A DNA stretch of 64,000 nt from CALBPI01 sp038524795 (GCA_038524795.1 JBCBIJ010000002.1:372001-436000); one strand, 5' to 3'; positions 15,353 through 24,513 are shown, counted from the first letter of the stretch. The notes: generated by a model not told the origin, from the letters alone. Numbers and translations: made by a program.

Positions 15353-16608
15353 ATCTGTCCGCACTCGAAAAAGCGTTCGACGCCCGCGGGGCGGGCCGCG
15401 CCGGGCAGCGTGAAGCGCTCGACGCGCTGATCGCGAGTGGCCTGCCCACACGTAAGAGCGAACTTTGGAAGTACACCAAGGCCACCCCACTGGCCGAGTT
15501 TGCGATTGCGGCGCTGACGGACGCACCGGACTCAGCGGACGTCGACGCCGCGCGTGCACGCGCAGCGCGGCGGGTCGATGCGCTCAAGGGCGCTGGCCGT
15601 CTGGTCTTCATTGACGGCGTACTCGATGACGCGCTGACGCGCCTGCCCGAAGGCATCCGCTTGGAGGCGACGCGCATGCCCGTCGCCAGCACGGGCGCCG
15701 ACGATGCCTTGGCACTCATCAATGCGGCCTTGCCCGGTGCGGACCTTGCCCTGCACGTCGCAGCCGGGAAGGACATCGATGGCGTTCTGCATATCGTGCA
15801 CACATTGGCCGCACCGTCTTCCCTTGGCCAGGTTCGACTGGCCATGGACCTTGGGCCAGGTGCTTCTTTAACTATCGCCGAACACTACGCCGACGACGGT
15901 ATCGACGCGGGCATGCACAACACGGTGGTCGCCGTGCAATTGGCCGAAGACGCCACACTGCACCTGCGACGCCTGCAGGCACTCGACGCCGAGACACTGC
16001 AGGTCACGCGCATCGAGGCGACGTTGGCCGATAACGCCACGCTCGATACCGTGACGGTGGATGCGGGTGGCAAAACGGTTCGCAACGACCTCAATGTCCG
16101 ACTCGAAGGCCCTGGCGCGCGCGTCGACATGCACGGCGTGTACCTGGGCAACGACAAACAACACATCGACAACCACACGCGCGTCGATCATGTCGCCCGA
16201 GACACCGTGAGCCGGGAAGACTATCGCGGCATTCTTCGGGATCGCAGCCGGGGCGTGTTCAACGGCAAGGTTTTTGTGCACAAGGGTGCCGACGGCACGG
16301 ATGCGGCCCAGTCCAACCCGAACCTGCTGCTCTCCGATCACGCCGAAATCGACACCAAACCCGAGCTCGAAATTTACGCCGATGACGTCAAGTGCGCGCA
16401 CGGCGCAACGGTGGGTCAGATCGATGAGACCTCGCTGTTCTATCTGCGCTCGCGTGGCATCGACGAGGCTACAGCCATTCAGTTGCTGACCTACGCGTTC
16501 TGCCGTGAGGTGCTGACGGGCATTGAGAACGATGACCTGCGCATCGCCGCCGAACAGCTCGTCGCCGACCAGATTCCCGACTTTTCCGCACTGGAGCTCA
16601 TTGCATGA
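15349..16608 (+). CDS. sufD: Fe-S assembly protein SufD
   Basis: 419 residues, GTG start overlapping sufC by four bases. N-terminal Ser-Glu-x-Trp-Lys-Tyr-Thr motif typical of SufD and a C-terminal beta-helix with His-Gly-Ala-Thr-Val-Gly-Gln-Ile-Asp-Glu and Phe-Tyr-Leu-Arg-Ser-Arg-Gly-Ile. Partner of SufB and SufC in the scaffold complex, needed for iron acquisition. Confidence 0.95.
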   Translation: MNLSALEKAFDARGAGRAGQREALDALIASGLPTRKSELWKYTKATPLAEFAIAALTDAPDSADVDAARARAARRVDALKGAGRLVFIDGVLDDALTRLPEGIRLEATRMPVASTGADDALALINAALPGADLALHVAAGKDIDGVLHIVHTLAAPSSLGQVRLAMDLGPGASLTIAEHYADDGIDAGMHNTVVAVQLAEDATLHLRRLQALDAETLQVTRIEATLADNATLDTVTVDAGGKTVRNDLNVRLEGPGARVDMHGVYLGNDKQHIDNHTRVDHVARDTVSREDYRGILRDRSRGVFNGKVFVHKGADGTDAAQSNPNLLLSDHAEIDTKPELEIYADDVKCAHGATVGQIDETSLFYLRSRGIDEATAIQLLTYAFCREVLTGIENDDLRIAAEQLVADQIPDFSALELIA

Positions 16609-17861
16609 GTGCCAACCCAAAACAGGCCCGCGAAGACCAGTTCGAACGCGACATGGCGCGCTATCGCGCCGACTTTCCAGCGCTCGCGCAAGAGGTCAAC
16701 GGCCATCCGCTCTCGTTTCTCGACAGTGCCGCGTCGTCGCAGCGCGCCCAGGCCGTGATCGATGCCGTCACGCACTACGAGACCCACGACCACGCCAACG
16801 TGCACCGTGGCGTCCACACGCTGAGCCAGCGTGCGACAGAAAGCTACGAAGGTGCCCGCGAATCGGTGCGGCGCTTTATCAATGCTGCGAGTACGCGCGA
16901 GGTGGTCTTCACGCGCGGCACGACGGAGTCGATCAACCTGGTCGCACAGTGCTTCGCCGCGCCCAAACTCGGCTCCGGCGACGAAGTGCTCATCACACAC
17001 CTTGAGCACCACGCCAACATCGTGCCCTGGCAAATGCTCTGTGAGCGCACGGGCGCGAAGCTCGTCGTGGCACACGTGGAAGATGACGGCTCTGTTCCGG
17101 CTGAAAACGTCACGGGCAAGTTCAGCGACCGCACGCGAATTCTTGCCATCAGCGCCGTTTCAAATGCACTGGGCACCGTGCTGCCTTTGGACGAGATCAT
17201 TCCTGCGGCAAAGTCAGCAGGCATCACGGTCGTCGTTGATGGCGCGCAGGCGGTCCCGCACCAGCACGTTGACGTGCAGGCGCTGGGTGCTGACTTCTTT
17301 GCATTCAGTGCCCACAAGATGGTCGGCCCGACAGGAATCGGTGTGCTCTGGGGTCGTGAGGCACTGCTCGACGCCATGCCCCCCTGGCAGGGCGGCGGCG
17401 ACATGATCGAGAGTGTGACGCTCGAAAAAAGCACCTGGAACACCCTGCCCTTCAAGTTTGAGGCGGGTACGCCGAACATCTCTGGCGCGATCGGACTCGG
17501 CGCCGCCGCTGAGTACCTGCTCGGCGTCGGCATGGACAATATCGCCCGCTACGAACACCTGTTGCTCGACGCGCTGACCGAGCAGCTCGAGGCCGAAGGC
17601 GATGTCCGCATTGTAGGCACGGCGCCTGGCAAGGCCGCCGTCGTCTCCTTCCTTATCGACGGTGTGCACCCGCATGACCTCGGTACCATTGTCGACCACC
17701 ATGGCGTCGCGGTCCGCACGGGCCACCACTGCGCGATGCCGATCATGCAGCGCTTTGGGGTGCCGGGCACCGCAAGGGCATCGCTCGCGTTCTACAACAA
17801 CCGTGACGACATCGATGCGCTGATCGCGTCGCTCGCGACAGTTCGCAAACTCTTCAAATGA
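16605..17861 (+). CDS. sufS: Cysteine desulfurase SufS
   Basis: 418 residues, PLP-dependent group II desulfurase. PLP Lys in Ser-Ala-His-Lys-Met-Val-Gly-Pro, His-His in the Leu-Glu-His-His-Ala-Asn segment, and the active-site Cys in Arg-Thr-Gly-His-His-Cys-Ala-Met-Pro. Supplies sulfane sulfur, here presumably to SufU. Overlaps sufD and sufU by four bases on each side. Confidence 0.96.
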   Translation: MSANPKQAREDQFERDMARYRADFPALAQEVNGHPLSFLDSAASSQRAQAVIDAVTHYETHDHANVHRGVHTLSQRATESYEGARESVRRFINAASTREVVFTRGTTESINLVAQCFAAPKLGSGDEVLITHLEHHANIVPWQMLCERTGAKLVVAHVEDDGSVPAENVTGKFSDRTRILAISAVSNALGTVLPLDEIIPAAKSAGITVVVDGAQAVPHQHVDVQALGADFFAFSAHKMVGPTGIGVLWGREALLDAMPPWQGGGDMIESVTLEKSTWNTLPFKFEAGTPNISGAIGLGAAAEYLLGVGMDNIARYEHLLLDALTEQLEAEGDVRIVGTAPGKAAVVSFLIDGVHPHDLGTIVDHHGVAVRTGHHCAMPIMQRFGVPGTARASLAFYNNRDDIDALIASLATVRKLFK

Positions 17862-18316
17862 GTGACGACCTTCAAGCGCTGTACCGCGATCAGGTGCTCG
17901 CCCACTCGCGTGAGCCCTGCAACTTCTGTCGGCTCGACAACGCCGATCACGTGGTCTCGGGCAGCAATCCGCTTTGCGGCGACAGCTTGCAGGTTTACAT
18001 CGCACTTGATAGCGATCATGTTCGTGCGCTGAGTTTCGAAGGGCACGGCTGCGCCATCAGCGTCGCGTCTGCGTCGATGATGACGCAGATGCTCGAGGGC
18101 TGCAGCTGCTGCGATGCGGTTGAGACGATTGAGCGCGTGAACGAGATGCTAGCGAGTGGCGATGGTGAGTCCCTTGACGCCGAGCTTGCAGAACAGCCCG
18201 TGGCCGCGCTCGCCGCCGTGCGCCGCTACCCCACCCGCATCAAGTGCGCAACGCTTGCTTGGCAGGCCGTCCACGGCGCGCTCACCGAAAACGCCGATAC
18301 AGTAACCACCGAATAA
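17858..18316 (+). CDS. sufU: SufU-type sulfur transfer protein
   Basis: 152 residues. IscU-like fold with Cys in Asn-Pro-Leu-Cys-Gly-Asp, Gly-Cys-Ala-Ile-Ser and Arg-Ile-Lys-Cys-Ala-Thr-Leu-Ala-Trp. A long insertion between the second and third of these marks the SufU rather than the IscU branch, and it contains an unusual Cys-Ser-Cys-Cys. In Bacillus SufU is a zinc-dependent sulfur acceptor from SufS. No sufE or sufA is present in this operon. Confidence 0.9.
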   Translation: MSDDLQALYRDQVLAHSREPCNFCRLDNADHVVSGSNPLCGDSLQVYIALDSDHVRALSFEGHGCAISVASASMMTQMLEGCSCCDAVETIERVNEMLASGDGESLDAELAEQPVAALAAVRRYPTRIKCATLAWQAVHGALTENADTVTTE

Positions 18317-18325
18317 GCGACCCCC

Positions 18326-18880
18326 ATGTTTTCCCAGGATTCTGAGCCCTTCACCCTCCAACGCGACGTGCGCGCCGTCATCATCCCTGCCGGAATGGAA
18401 GTGAACCTGCGCAAGGCCACAAAGGGCTTTATCACGCAGGGACTTGGCGGCAACTTCACGGTTTACGTCGAGGGCAGCCTGTTCCGTATCGACGGTAAGG
18501 ACGCCGATGCCCTGGGAAAGGACCCTGTGAAGCCACCCGAAGTCCCCGAGGGCATCAGCGATGACGACTTCGAACAAATCGTCTGGCGCCAACTCAAGAC
18601 CTGCTACGACCCGGAAATCCCCGTCGATATCGTCGAACTGGGGCTCATATACCGCTGCGAGGTCACGACCAACGAGCAAGGCGGTCGCGACGTCGATGTG
18701 GACATGACGCTGACGGCACCGGGTTGCGGCATGGGCGACATCATCGTCCAAGACGTGGAACAGAAAGTGGCCATCGTGCCCACCGTGGAATCAGTCAACG
18801 TGCAGCTCACCTTTGATCCGCCCTGGAACCACATGATGATGAGCGAAGAAGCACGGTTGCAGACGGGCATGATGTATTGA
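18326..18880 (+). CDS. sufT: SufT, MIP18/DUF59-family Fe-S maturation factor
   Basis: 184 residues. The C-terminal ~105 residues form the DUF59/MIP18 domain with Asp-Pro-Glu-Ile-Pro-Val-Asp-Ile-Val-Glu-Leu-Gly and Thr-Ala-Pro-Gly-Cys-Gly-Met-Gly. The N-terminal ~75 residues are an extra domain typical of operonic SufT proteins. SufT supports maturation of Fe-S proteins under high demand. Follows sufU by 9 bases. Confidence 0.92.
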   Translation: MFSQDSEPFTLQRDVRAVIIPAGMEVNLRKATKGFITQGLGGNFTVYVEGSLFRIDGKDADALGKDPVKPPEVPEGISDDDFEQIVWRQLKTCYDPEIPVDIVELGLIYRCEVTTNEQGGRDVDVDMTLTAPGCGMGDIIVQDVEQKVAIVPTVESVNVQLTFDPPWNHMMMSEEARLQTGMMY

Positions 18881-18882
18881 CC

Positions 18883-19404
18883 ATGGCGCTACCGACGCAC
18901 TCGCTCACGCTCATGCGACACGCGAAGTCGTCGTGGGACGATGCGTCCCTGTCCGATCACGACCGCCCGCTGAATGCACGTGGCGAGCGGGATGCACCCG
19001 AGATGGGCCAGCGGCTCAAGGCCCGTGGCATCCGTCCGTCACTGATTCTCGCCAGCAGTGCACGTCGAACGACAGAGACCGCCCGCGCCGTCGCTCGCGC
19101 GATCGGCTTCCCCGTCGAATTCATTCACCGCGAACGCGCGCTCTACCTCGCCTCACCCGACGAGATCATGGCCACCGTTTGCGATCAGGACCCCGCGTTT
19201 CGAAGCATCATCGTCATCGGCCACAACCCGGGCATGTCCTACCTGGCCAATGCACTGAGCGATGATCTCCCCGGCGATATGCCCACGGGTGCCATGATCA
19301 CGCTCGAGGCCGAGGTGGACGACTGGCAGGGCTTCGCCTATGCGGCGCGGCGTGTCGTTGGCTACGATTTCCCGAAGAACGCGCAGGGCATCATCACGCG
19401 CTGA
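18883..19404 (+). CDS. SixA-like histidine phosphatase
   Basis: About 173 residues from ATG 18883; a TTG at 18877 overlapping the sufT stop is also possible. Phosphohistidine motif Leu-Met-Arg-His-Ala-Lys-Ser-Ser-Trp and second His in Gly-His-Asn-Pro-Gly. SixA removes phosphate from phosphohistidine proteins such as the nitrogen PTS. Coupled to the suf operon, though I know of no functional link. Confidence 0.88.
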   Translation: MALPTHSLTLMRHAKSSWDDASLSDHDRPLNARGERDAPEMGQRLKARGIRPSLILASSARRTTETARAVARAIGFPVEFIHRERALYLASPDEIMATVCDQDPAFRSIIVIGHNPGMSYLANALSDDLPGDMPTGAMITLEAEVDDWQGFAYAARRVVGYDFPKNAQGIITR

Positions 19405-19440
19405 TTCCCTGGCGCCACAGGGCGAGGCACGTCGCTCGCG

Positions 19441-20082
19441 TCATTCATCAGACGTTGCCGTCTGCTCTGGCCACAGGACTTCTACGAGCACTTCGTTGCG
19501 CCGCAGAATGCCCGGCGTGTAGGGCGCGTTGTACTGCGCCAGTGCGGCAGGCCCCATGGTCGCGATCTGATCGCGCTCGAGCGCGGCAAGCAGCGCTTTG
19601 CGTCGCTGTTCGAAGCTGACCGCATTGGCCCGACCTGAAAACCTCAGAACTGCCATGACTCGTGCGGGTCGCTCAACGAGGCGAATGTTTGGGTTGTTGG
19701 GCTTGGGCAGCGAGTCCATCGAGTATTTGCGCTCCATGACGAAGGCGTAGGTGTAGCCCGTGTCGTCGCTGGCCACCGCCTCGACGGGCGCCGTCATGTT
19801 CATCTTGATACCCCGCGGCGCCGACTCCACGGGCGCGGTCATGGCCATCTTTTGCTCGGGCACGTTGTCGCCGAAAATGTAGCCCGCTAGAACGCGGAAC
19901 GCGCGGCCCCCCGCAGTGCGCTGATCACCCGGTACATCGACCTCGGCAACGATGTAGGGGCTGTAGCTACGAATGTCGTAGTCGTCAGTGCTTGCCAACA
20001 CTTCGAATTCCGGTTCCTCAATGGCCATCGCTGGCGCTCCCAGCAGGCTCGTCGCAAGCGCGAGCATCGTTAACCACCGCAT
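19441..20082 (-). CDS. Secreted SOUL-family haem-binding-like protein
   Basis: 213 residues from ATG 20082, chosen for its GGAG ribosome site and a signal peptide ending Ala-Pro-Ala-Met-Ala; the frame is open to 20142. SOUL signatures: Tyr-Asp-Ile-Arg-Ser-Tyr-x-Pro-Tyr-Ile-Val-Ala-Glu-Val, Phe-Arg-Val-Leu-Ala-Gly-Tyr-Ile-Phe-Gly-x-Asn, and Met-Ala-Met-Thr-Ala-Pro-Val repeated as Met-Asn-Met-Thr-Ala-Pro-Val. Bacterial members are periplasmic, with no settled function. Convergent with the SixA-like gene. Confidence 0.9.
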   Translation of the reverse strand: MRWLTMLALATSLLGAPAMAIEEPEFEVLASTDDYDIRSYSPYIVAEVDVPGDQRTAGGRAFRVLAGYIFGDNVPEQKMAMTAPVESAPRGIKMNMTAPVEAVASDDTGYTYAFVMERKYSMDSLPKPNNPNIRLVERPARVMAVLRFSGRANAVSFEQRRKALLAALERDQIATMGPAALAQYNAPYTPGILRRNEVLVEVLWPEQTATSDE

Positions 20083-20153
20083 CGTCTGCTCCAGTTGGGG
20101 GACGTCTACGTGTTCGGTGGAGCGGGCAGCCTGGATGCCCAAAAGTATCCGCG

Positions 20154-21011
20154 TCAGGGCTCGAAGCGCGCCCAGCCGTCGGCCGTGCGCACGTACGCGT
20201 GCGGCGAGATGGCGTAGGAGAAGTCGTTCTCTGAGAGCAAATCGCGGGCACGCGCCAGGCCCGCTTCGTCCTCACTTCCCGTGACGAGCACCACGTCACG
20301 CGCGGGCACGAACACAACGATATCGCCCGCGACGCGGAACACGTCGCGGCTCCAGATTTCGTCGTAGAGCAGCAGCGACGCTTCGTAGTTGCCGTCGGCA
20401 ACGATCATCGACAGGCTGTCGTCTCCCTCGCGACCAATCTCTGGCAGGTAGGCCAGCAAATTATCGAGCGCGCGAACCTGAAGCGCCTTGCCCTGAATAC
20501 CCAGTGCCTCGATGTCCGCGCCTGAGGCAAAGCGAATCGAAGCCTCGGAGTCGAAGGCATACATCACCACGAGATCGTTGTTCAGCGGCTCGAAGTACAG
20601 CGGGAACGGAGCCTCCTGGCCCGCGCCTTCCGACTTACGCATGAGCTCACGCACCTGCTCGATGTAGCCAACGTCCTTGATGACCGGGAACAGGCTATCG
20701 ATGTCGCCCGTCGTGTCTTCGTCAGCAATCATCTCACCGATTGAATCGACGAACCGCTGCAGAATGCTCTCGAGCTCAGCGGGATCCGACAAATAGGCGC
20801 CGTAGGCATTGTCGAGGAAACTGGTCGAGTTCTCGTCACCGACACCCGTTACGCGGACCTCGAGAGGTCCAACGATTTCGACGTTGGCGCCTTCGTAGCT
20901 CGACACCAGCATCGCCGCGTACCGCTTTGTAAACGCCTGCTCGTCGAGAACCTCTGCAGCTCGGACACCCGGCACGCACAGCAACACCAGCAACACAACG
21001 ACCCGCAACAT
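20154..21011 (-). CDS. Exported DUF1444 (YtpQ-like) protein
   Basis: 285 residues from ATG 21011 (GTG 21035 is also in frame). N-terminal signal peptide ending Gly-Val-Arg-Ala-Ala. The core resembles Bacillus YtpQ: Phe-Pro-Val-Ile-Lys, Pro-Leu-Tyr-Phe-Glu, Ala-x-Asp-x-Glu-Ala-Ser-Ile-Arg, Ala-Leu-Asp-Asn-Leu, Val-Ala-Asp-Gly-Asn-Tyr-Glu-Ala-Ser-Leu, and Val-Pro-Ala-Arg-Asp-Val-Val-Leu-Val. Function unknown. Bacillus members are cytoplasmic, whereas this one has a clear export signal. Probably separate from the SOUL gene, 71 bases downstream on the same strand. Confidence 0.75.
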   Translation of the reverse strand: MLRVVVLLVLLCVPGVRAAEVLDEQAFTKRYAAMLVSSYEGANVEIVGPLEVRVTGVGDENSTSFLDNAYGAYLSDPAELESILQRFVDSIGEMIADEDTTGDIDSLFPVIKDVGYIEQVRELMRKSEGAGQEAPFPLYFEPLNNDLVVMYAFDSEASIRFASGADIEALGIQGKALQVRALDNLLAYLPEIGREGDDSLSMIVADGNYEASLLLYDEIWSRDVFRVAGDIVVFVPARDVVLVTGSEDEAGLARARDLLSENDFSYAISPHAYVRTADGWARFEP

Positions 21012-21095
21012 GCGCGACCCCTGCTCCCGACTCACAAAATACGACCCTAACCCAGTCCGGCAGAGCTGCCGCCGATGCCCGTCACAGTTACGACG

Positions 21096-23123
21096 CTACT
21101 GGTCGTTCGCGGGCAGCTGCCGAAACCGCACAGCAACACCGCCACCCGCAGCCATGCGTAGATTCAGAGTCTCGCCAGCGGCCACCTCTCGCGTTGACAG
21201 GGCCATCTCATAGGGCGCCGACTGCCAGTGCGCGTCAGCGCCGTCGGCATAGATCTGCGCCTCATAGCGCTCGTCAGGCGCCAAGAAGTCGAGCGAAACA
21301 CGGACCTCCCGCGCCGCCCCGTCGGTGATCCCACCCAGGTACCAGTCATCCCCGGCGCGCTCGCGACGCACCTGGACAAGATACTCCCCGACGCTGCCCG
21401 CAATGGCGATGCTCTCTTCCCAATCGGCAGGAACGTCCTTGATGAATTGGAAAGCGTCAGGGCGCGAGAGATAGTTCTTCGGTAAATCCGCAGCCATCTG
21501 AACCGGGCTGTAGAACACGACGTAGAGCGCCAGCTGCTGCGCGAGCGTCGACTGCACGCGGCGCGTTGCGTCAGGACCCTGGTGCATCAAGTCGAAAATG
21601 CCGGGCGTGAAATCCATGGGCCCTGACAGGAAGCGTGTGTAGACGAGCGTCGCATTGTGGTTAATCGCGTTCGGCTCGGCCCACGCCGCGTTGTACTCCT
21701 GGCCACGGGCGCCCTCCCGCGTGATCCAGTTGGGATAGGTCCGACGCAGGCCGGTGTCTTTGACGGGTTCATGCGTGTTGATACTGATGCCCCGCTCAGC
21801 AGCGGCCTCAAGCACGCGAATGAAGTGGCCCACGCCAAACTGTCCGTCGTGCCACTCGCGCTGCAGATCACCGCTGCCGTCCTCGACCTGCAGGTCACCA
21901 CCGTTCGCGACGTAGCCCGTTTTGATCTGGGTCACACCCAGGCGCTCGTAGAGATCAAGTGCGTCATCGAGCTGCGACTCGTAGTTGCTCACGTGCCCCG
22001 AGGTCTCGTGGTGCCCAATAAGGCGGACGCCACGCTCGAGCGCGTAGCCCGCCACCGCCTCAAGATCGAAATCCGGGTAAGCCTCCGTGAAACTGAACAC
22101 GGCACCATTCTCGGTCCAGTTACCGTCCCAACCGGTGTTCCAGCCTTCGACGAGCACACCGTCGAAGTCGTGCTTAGCAGCGAAGTCGATGTAGCGCTTG
22201 GCGTTCTCGGTGGTCGCGCCATGCCGGTCACCGGACCCCCAGGTCGCGATGTCGAGGTGCATCTCCCACCAGATCCCCACGTATTTGCCGGGACGCACCC
22301 AGGACACGTCACCGAGTACATTCGGGGCATTCAAGTTCAGCAACAGATCACTGTTGATCAGCCCCGTGGCATCGGCAGCCAGGTGGATGGTGCGCCAGGG
22401 TGTGACAAATGGCGTGTCGACGCGCGCCAGGTCACCGTTGGACCAGGGCGTCAGATTAGTCTTAAGCGCGCCGAAGCCGCGTTGCTCGAGGACGTAGGCG
22501 GGATAATTGACCAGCGCCGCCTCGTGCAAGGCCACGTGAACGCCATCCGCTAATCGAAATGTGGCCGGGGTGTGTGCCAGCGTGAGGTCCGTGACGACAC
22601 TCTCGGTGTAGTGAAACTCGTATCGATTCCAACCGCGACCCGGAATCCACCAGGCTCGGGCGTCGGACGGCATCCGAAACTCTGTGAGCTCATCATTGAC
22701 GACCAACGCATCGTAGGCCGGCTGCTCGGGCACTTCGTAGCGCAAGCCGACGCCGTCGTCGTGCGCGCGTATGCGGATGACCATCTCTCGCGCCGGTGAA
22801 TGTGCGGCCAACGTCAGCGTCAGCTCATTGTAGTGATCGCGCACGGTCCGTCGCTCGCCCCAGGGCTGCTCCCAGGTGCTGTCCGCGCTGCGCGTTGCTG
22901 CCGATGCGATTTCAAATCCCGATACGAGATCGGGCGCATCGGCGAAGGACAGCCCCAACGCGGAATCGGATACGACAGCGGTCCCGGCAAAGGTCACGCC
23001 GTAGCGTGGCGCACCCGTGTCATTGAGGGTCACCGTGACCGTGATCCGCCCGTCTGGCGATGACACTGACTCGGCATGTCCCATAGCGGCAACCAGCAAC
23101 AAGATGAACCAACCCCGTTTCAT
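21096..23123 (-). CDS. Glycoside hydrolase family 97 (inverting, SusB-like alpha-glucosidase)
   Basis: 675 residues from ATG 23123 with a signal peptide ending Gly-His-Ala-Glu; upstream frame to 23207 ignored. N-terminal beta-super-sandwich, central barrel with Val-Glu-Gly-Trp-Asn-Thr-Gly-Trp-Asp, and C-terminal beta domain. Glutamates in His-His-Glu-Thr-Ser-Gly, His-Glu-Pro-Val-Lys and Arg-Glu-Gly-Ala-Arg-Gly-Gln-Glu match the base and acid residues of inverting SusB; the nucleophilic Asp of the retaining subgroup is not there (Ile-Lys-Thr-Gly-Tyr). Predicted periplasmic alpha-glucosidase acting on starch oligosaccharides. No SusC/SusD or other sugar genes lie alongside. Confidence 0.92.
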   Translation of the reverse strand: MKRGWFILLLVAAMGHAESVSSPDGRITVTVTLNDTGAPRYGVTFAGTAVVSDSALGLSFADAPDLVSGFEIASAATRSADSTWEQPWGERRTVRDHYNELTLTLAAHSPAREMVIRIRAHDDGVGLRYEVPEQPAYDALVVNDELTEFRMPSDARAWWIPGRGWNRYEFHYTESVVTDLTLAHTPATFRLADGVHVALHEAALVNYPAYVLEQRGFGALKTNLTPWSNGDLARVDTPFVTPWRTIHLAADATGLINSDLLLNLNAPNVLGDVSWVRPGKYVGIWWEMHLDIATWGSGDRHGATTENAKRYIDFAAKHDFDGVLVEGWNTGWDGNWTENGAVFSFTEAYPDFDLEAVAGYALERGVRLIGHHETSGHVSNYESQLDDALDLYERLGVTQIKTGYVANGGDLQVEDGSGDLQREWHDGQFGVGHFIRVLEAAAERGISINTHEPVKDTGLRRTYPNWITREGARGQEYNAAWAEPNAINHNATLVYTRFLSGPMDFTPGIFDLMHQGPDATRRVQSTLAQQLALYVVFYSPVQMAADLPKNYLSRPDAFQFIKDVPADWEESIAIAGSVGEYLVQVRRERAGDDWYLGGITDGAAREVRVSLDFLAPDERYEAQIYADGADAHWQSAPYEMALSTREVAAGETLNLRMAAGGGVAVRFRQLPANDQ

Positions 23124-23224
23124 GCCCTTGATGGTAAGGAGCCCGCGACACGGGCGCCACTCCCGCCCGTAATCTCCTGGCGGAAAGTCCGGTCTTCGCA
23201 GTGTCACCCTTTCAGGAGTCTGTC

Positions 23225-23971
23225 ATGCGCACCGCGATCGGACTGGTTTTGCTGCTTACCACCTTAAGCCTCGACGCCAATACGGCGTCAACGACTCGCG
23301 TCTTCGCGAGCGGCGACACACCCGTCACACTCGTCGAGCTGTACACGTCCGAGGGCTGCAGCAGCTGCCCACCTGCGGATCGCTACCTCAGCAGTCTCGA
23401 GTCGGCACCGGGCCTCTGGAAGGATTTTGTACCGGTCGCGTTACACGTCGACTACTGGGACGACATTGGCTGGCCTGACCGATTCGCAAGCCGCGACTAC
23501 AGTGATCGCCAAAGACGCTACGCCCAGGAAGGCGGCACGCGGGTGGTCTACACACCGGGGCTGTTCCGAAACGGACAGGAATGGCGCGCCTGGCGTCTGG
23601 GCGGGCCGGGCCGCAGCCCGGGTCCAGCGGTTGGCGCCTTGTCCATCGAAAGTGATGGCGAGAACTTCTCCGCGCGCTTCGAACCGGCCGAAGGTATCGC
23701 CGCAGACACGCTGCACATCGCCATCCTGGGCATGGACCTTGCCACAGAGGTCAAAGCGGGCGAAAACCGTGGGCGGAGGCTGGAACACGACTTTGTCTTG
23801 CTCGGGCTGCGCAGCCTGCCGCTCGAGTCGGCCGCCGACGGCCTTGAAGCCATGGGTGCGTTGCCCGGTGCACGCGTAGACGCACAAAGAACGGCGATCG
23901 CCGCCTGGGTGACCGCGCGCGGTCGGCAGGCGCCAATCCAAAGTGTTGGTGGCTTTCTAGACGCCGACTAG
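23225..23971 (+). CDS. Exported DUF1223 thioredoxin-like protein
   Basis: 248 residues from ATG 23225 with AGGAG seven bases upstream; signal peptide ends near Ser-Leu-Asp-Ala-Asn. Hallmark Leu-Tyr-Thr-Ser-Glu-Gly-Cys-Ser-Ser-Cys-Pro-Pro-Ala-Asp gives a CxxC redox motif on a thioredoxin-like fold, followed by His-Val-Asp-Tyr-Trp-Asp. Function unknown; likely periplasmic redox protein. Divergent from the GH97 gene. Confidence 0.88.
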   Translation: MRTAIGLVLLLTTLSLDANTASTTRVFASGDTPVTLVELYTSEGCSSCPPADRYLSSLESAPGLWKDFVPVALHVDYWDDIGWPDRFASRDYSDRQRRYAQEGGTRVVYTPGLFRNGQEWRAWRLGGPGRSPGPAVGALSIESDGENFSARFEPAEGIAADTLHIAILGMDLATEVKAGENRGRRLEHDFVLLGLRSLPLESAADGLEAMGALPGARVDAQRTAIAAWVTARGRQAPIQSVGGFLDAD

Positions 23972-24026
23972 CCGAGACGGGGCGCAGACGCTAACCTCTC
24001 GGCAGAGCCAAAAGGATGCCTTGCTG

Positions 24027-24509
24027 ATGCGCCACACCATTGCCCTCTTCGTCTCCGTCGCCGCGCTCGCTGCCAGCGGCTGCAGCAAGGATCCGGACCC
24101 CGAGGCCACGCCGGCGGCTGCGCCCGAACCAGTGACCGCAGCGCCTGCGCTGCCCCGAACACCGGCGCCTGAGGGTGCGCGCGCGTTCATCATTGCACCC
24201 GAAGACGGCGCCACAGTGTCCTCGCCATTCACCGTCGAGTTCGGCGCCGAGAACATCACCGTGATCGCAGCGGGCGACAACACGCCCGGCAGTGGTCACC
24301 ACCACCTGTTGATCAATGCGCCTCTGCCCGATTTCGGCCTGCCCATCCCGAAGTCGGATCAGTATGTTCACTTTGGCGGTGGCCAGACTGAGACGGCATT
24401 GACGCTTGAGCCGGGCCAGTACGAGTTGCGCCTCCTCTTCGGCGACCACCTGCACATCCCGCACGACCCACCCGTTTACTCTGAAGTCGTGACCATCACC
24501 GTCGAGTAA
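24027..24509 (+). CDS. DUF4399 lipoprotein
   Basis: 160 residues from ATG 24027; a TTG at 24021 is the other candidate. Lipobox Ala-Ser-Gly-Cys, then a Pro/Ala-rich linker and a DUF4399 domain with Pro-x-Asp-Gly-Ala-Thr-Val-x-Ser-Pro-Phe-x-Val, Gly-Ser-Gly-His-His-His-Leu-Leu-Ile and Gly-Asp-His-x-His-Ile-Pro-His. The His clusters suggest metal binding, which is unproven. Second in a plus-strand run after DUF1223. Confidence 0.82.
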   Translation: MRHTIALFVSVAALAASGCSKDPDPEATPAAAPEPVTAAPALPRTPAPEGARAFIIAPEDGATVSSPFTVEFGAENITVIAAGDNTPGSGHHHLLINAPLPDFGLPIPKSDQYVHFGGGQTETALTLEPGQYELRLLFGDHLHIPHDPPVYSEVVTITVE

Positions 24510-24513
24510 GTGC

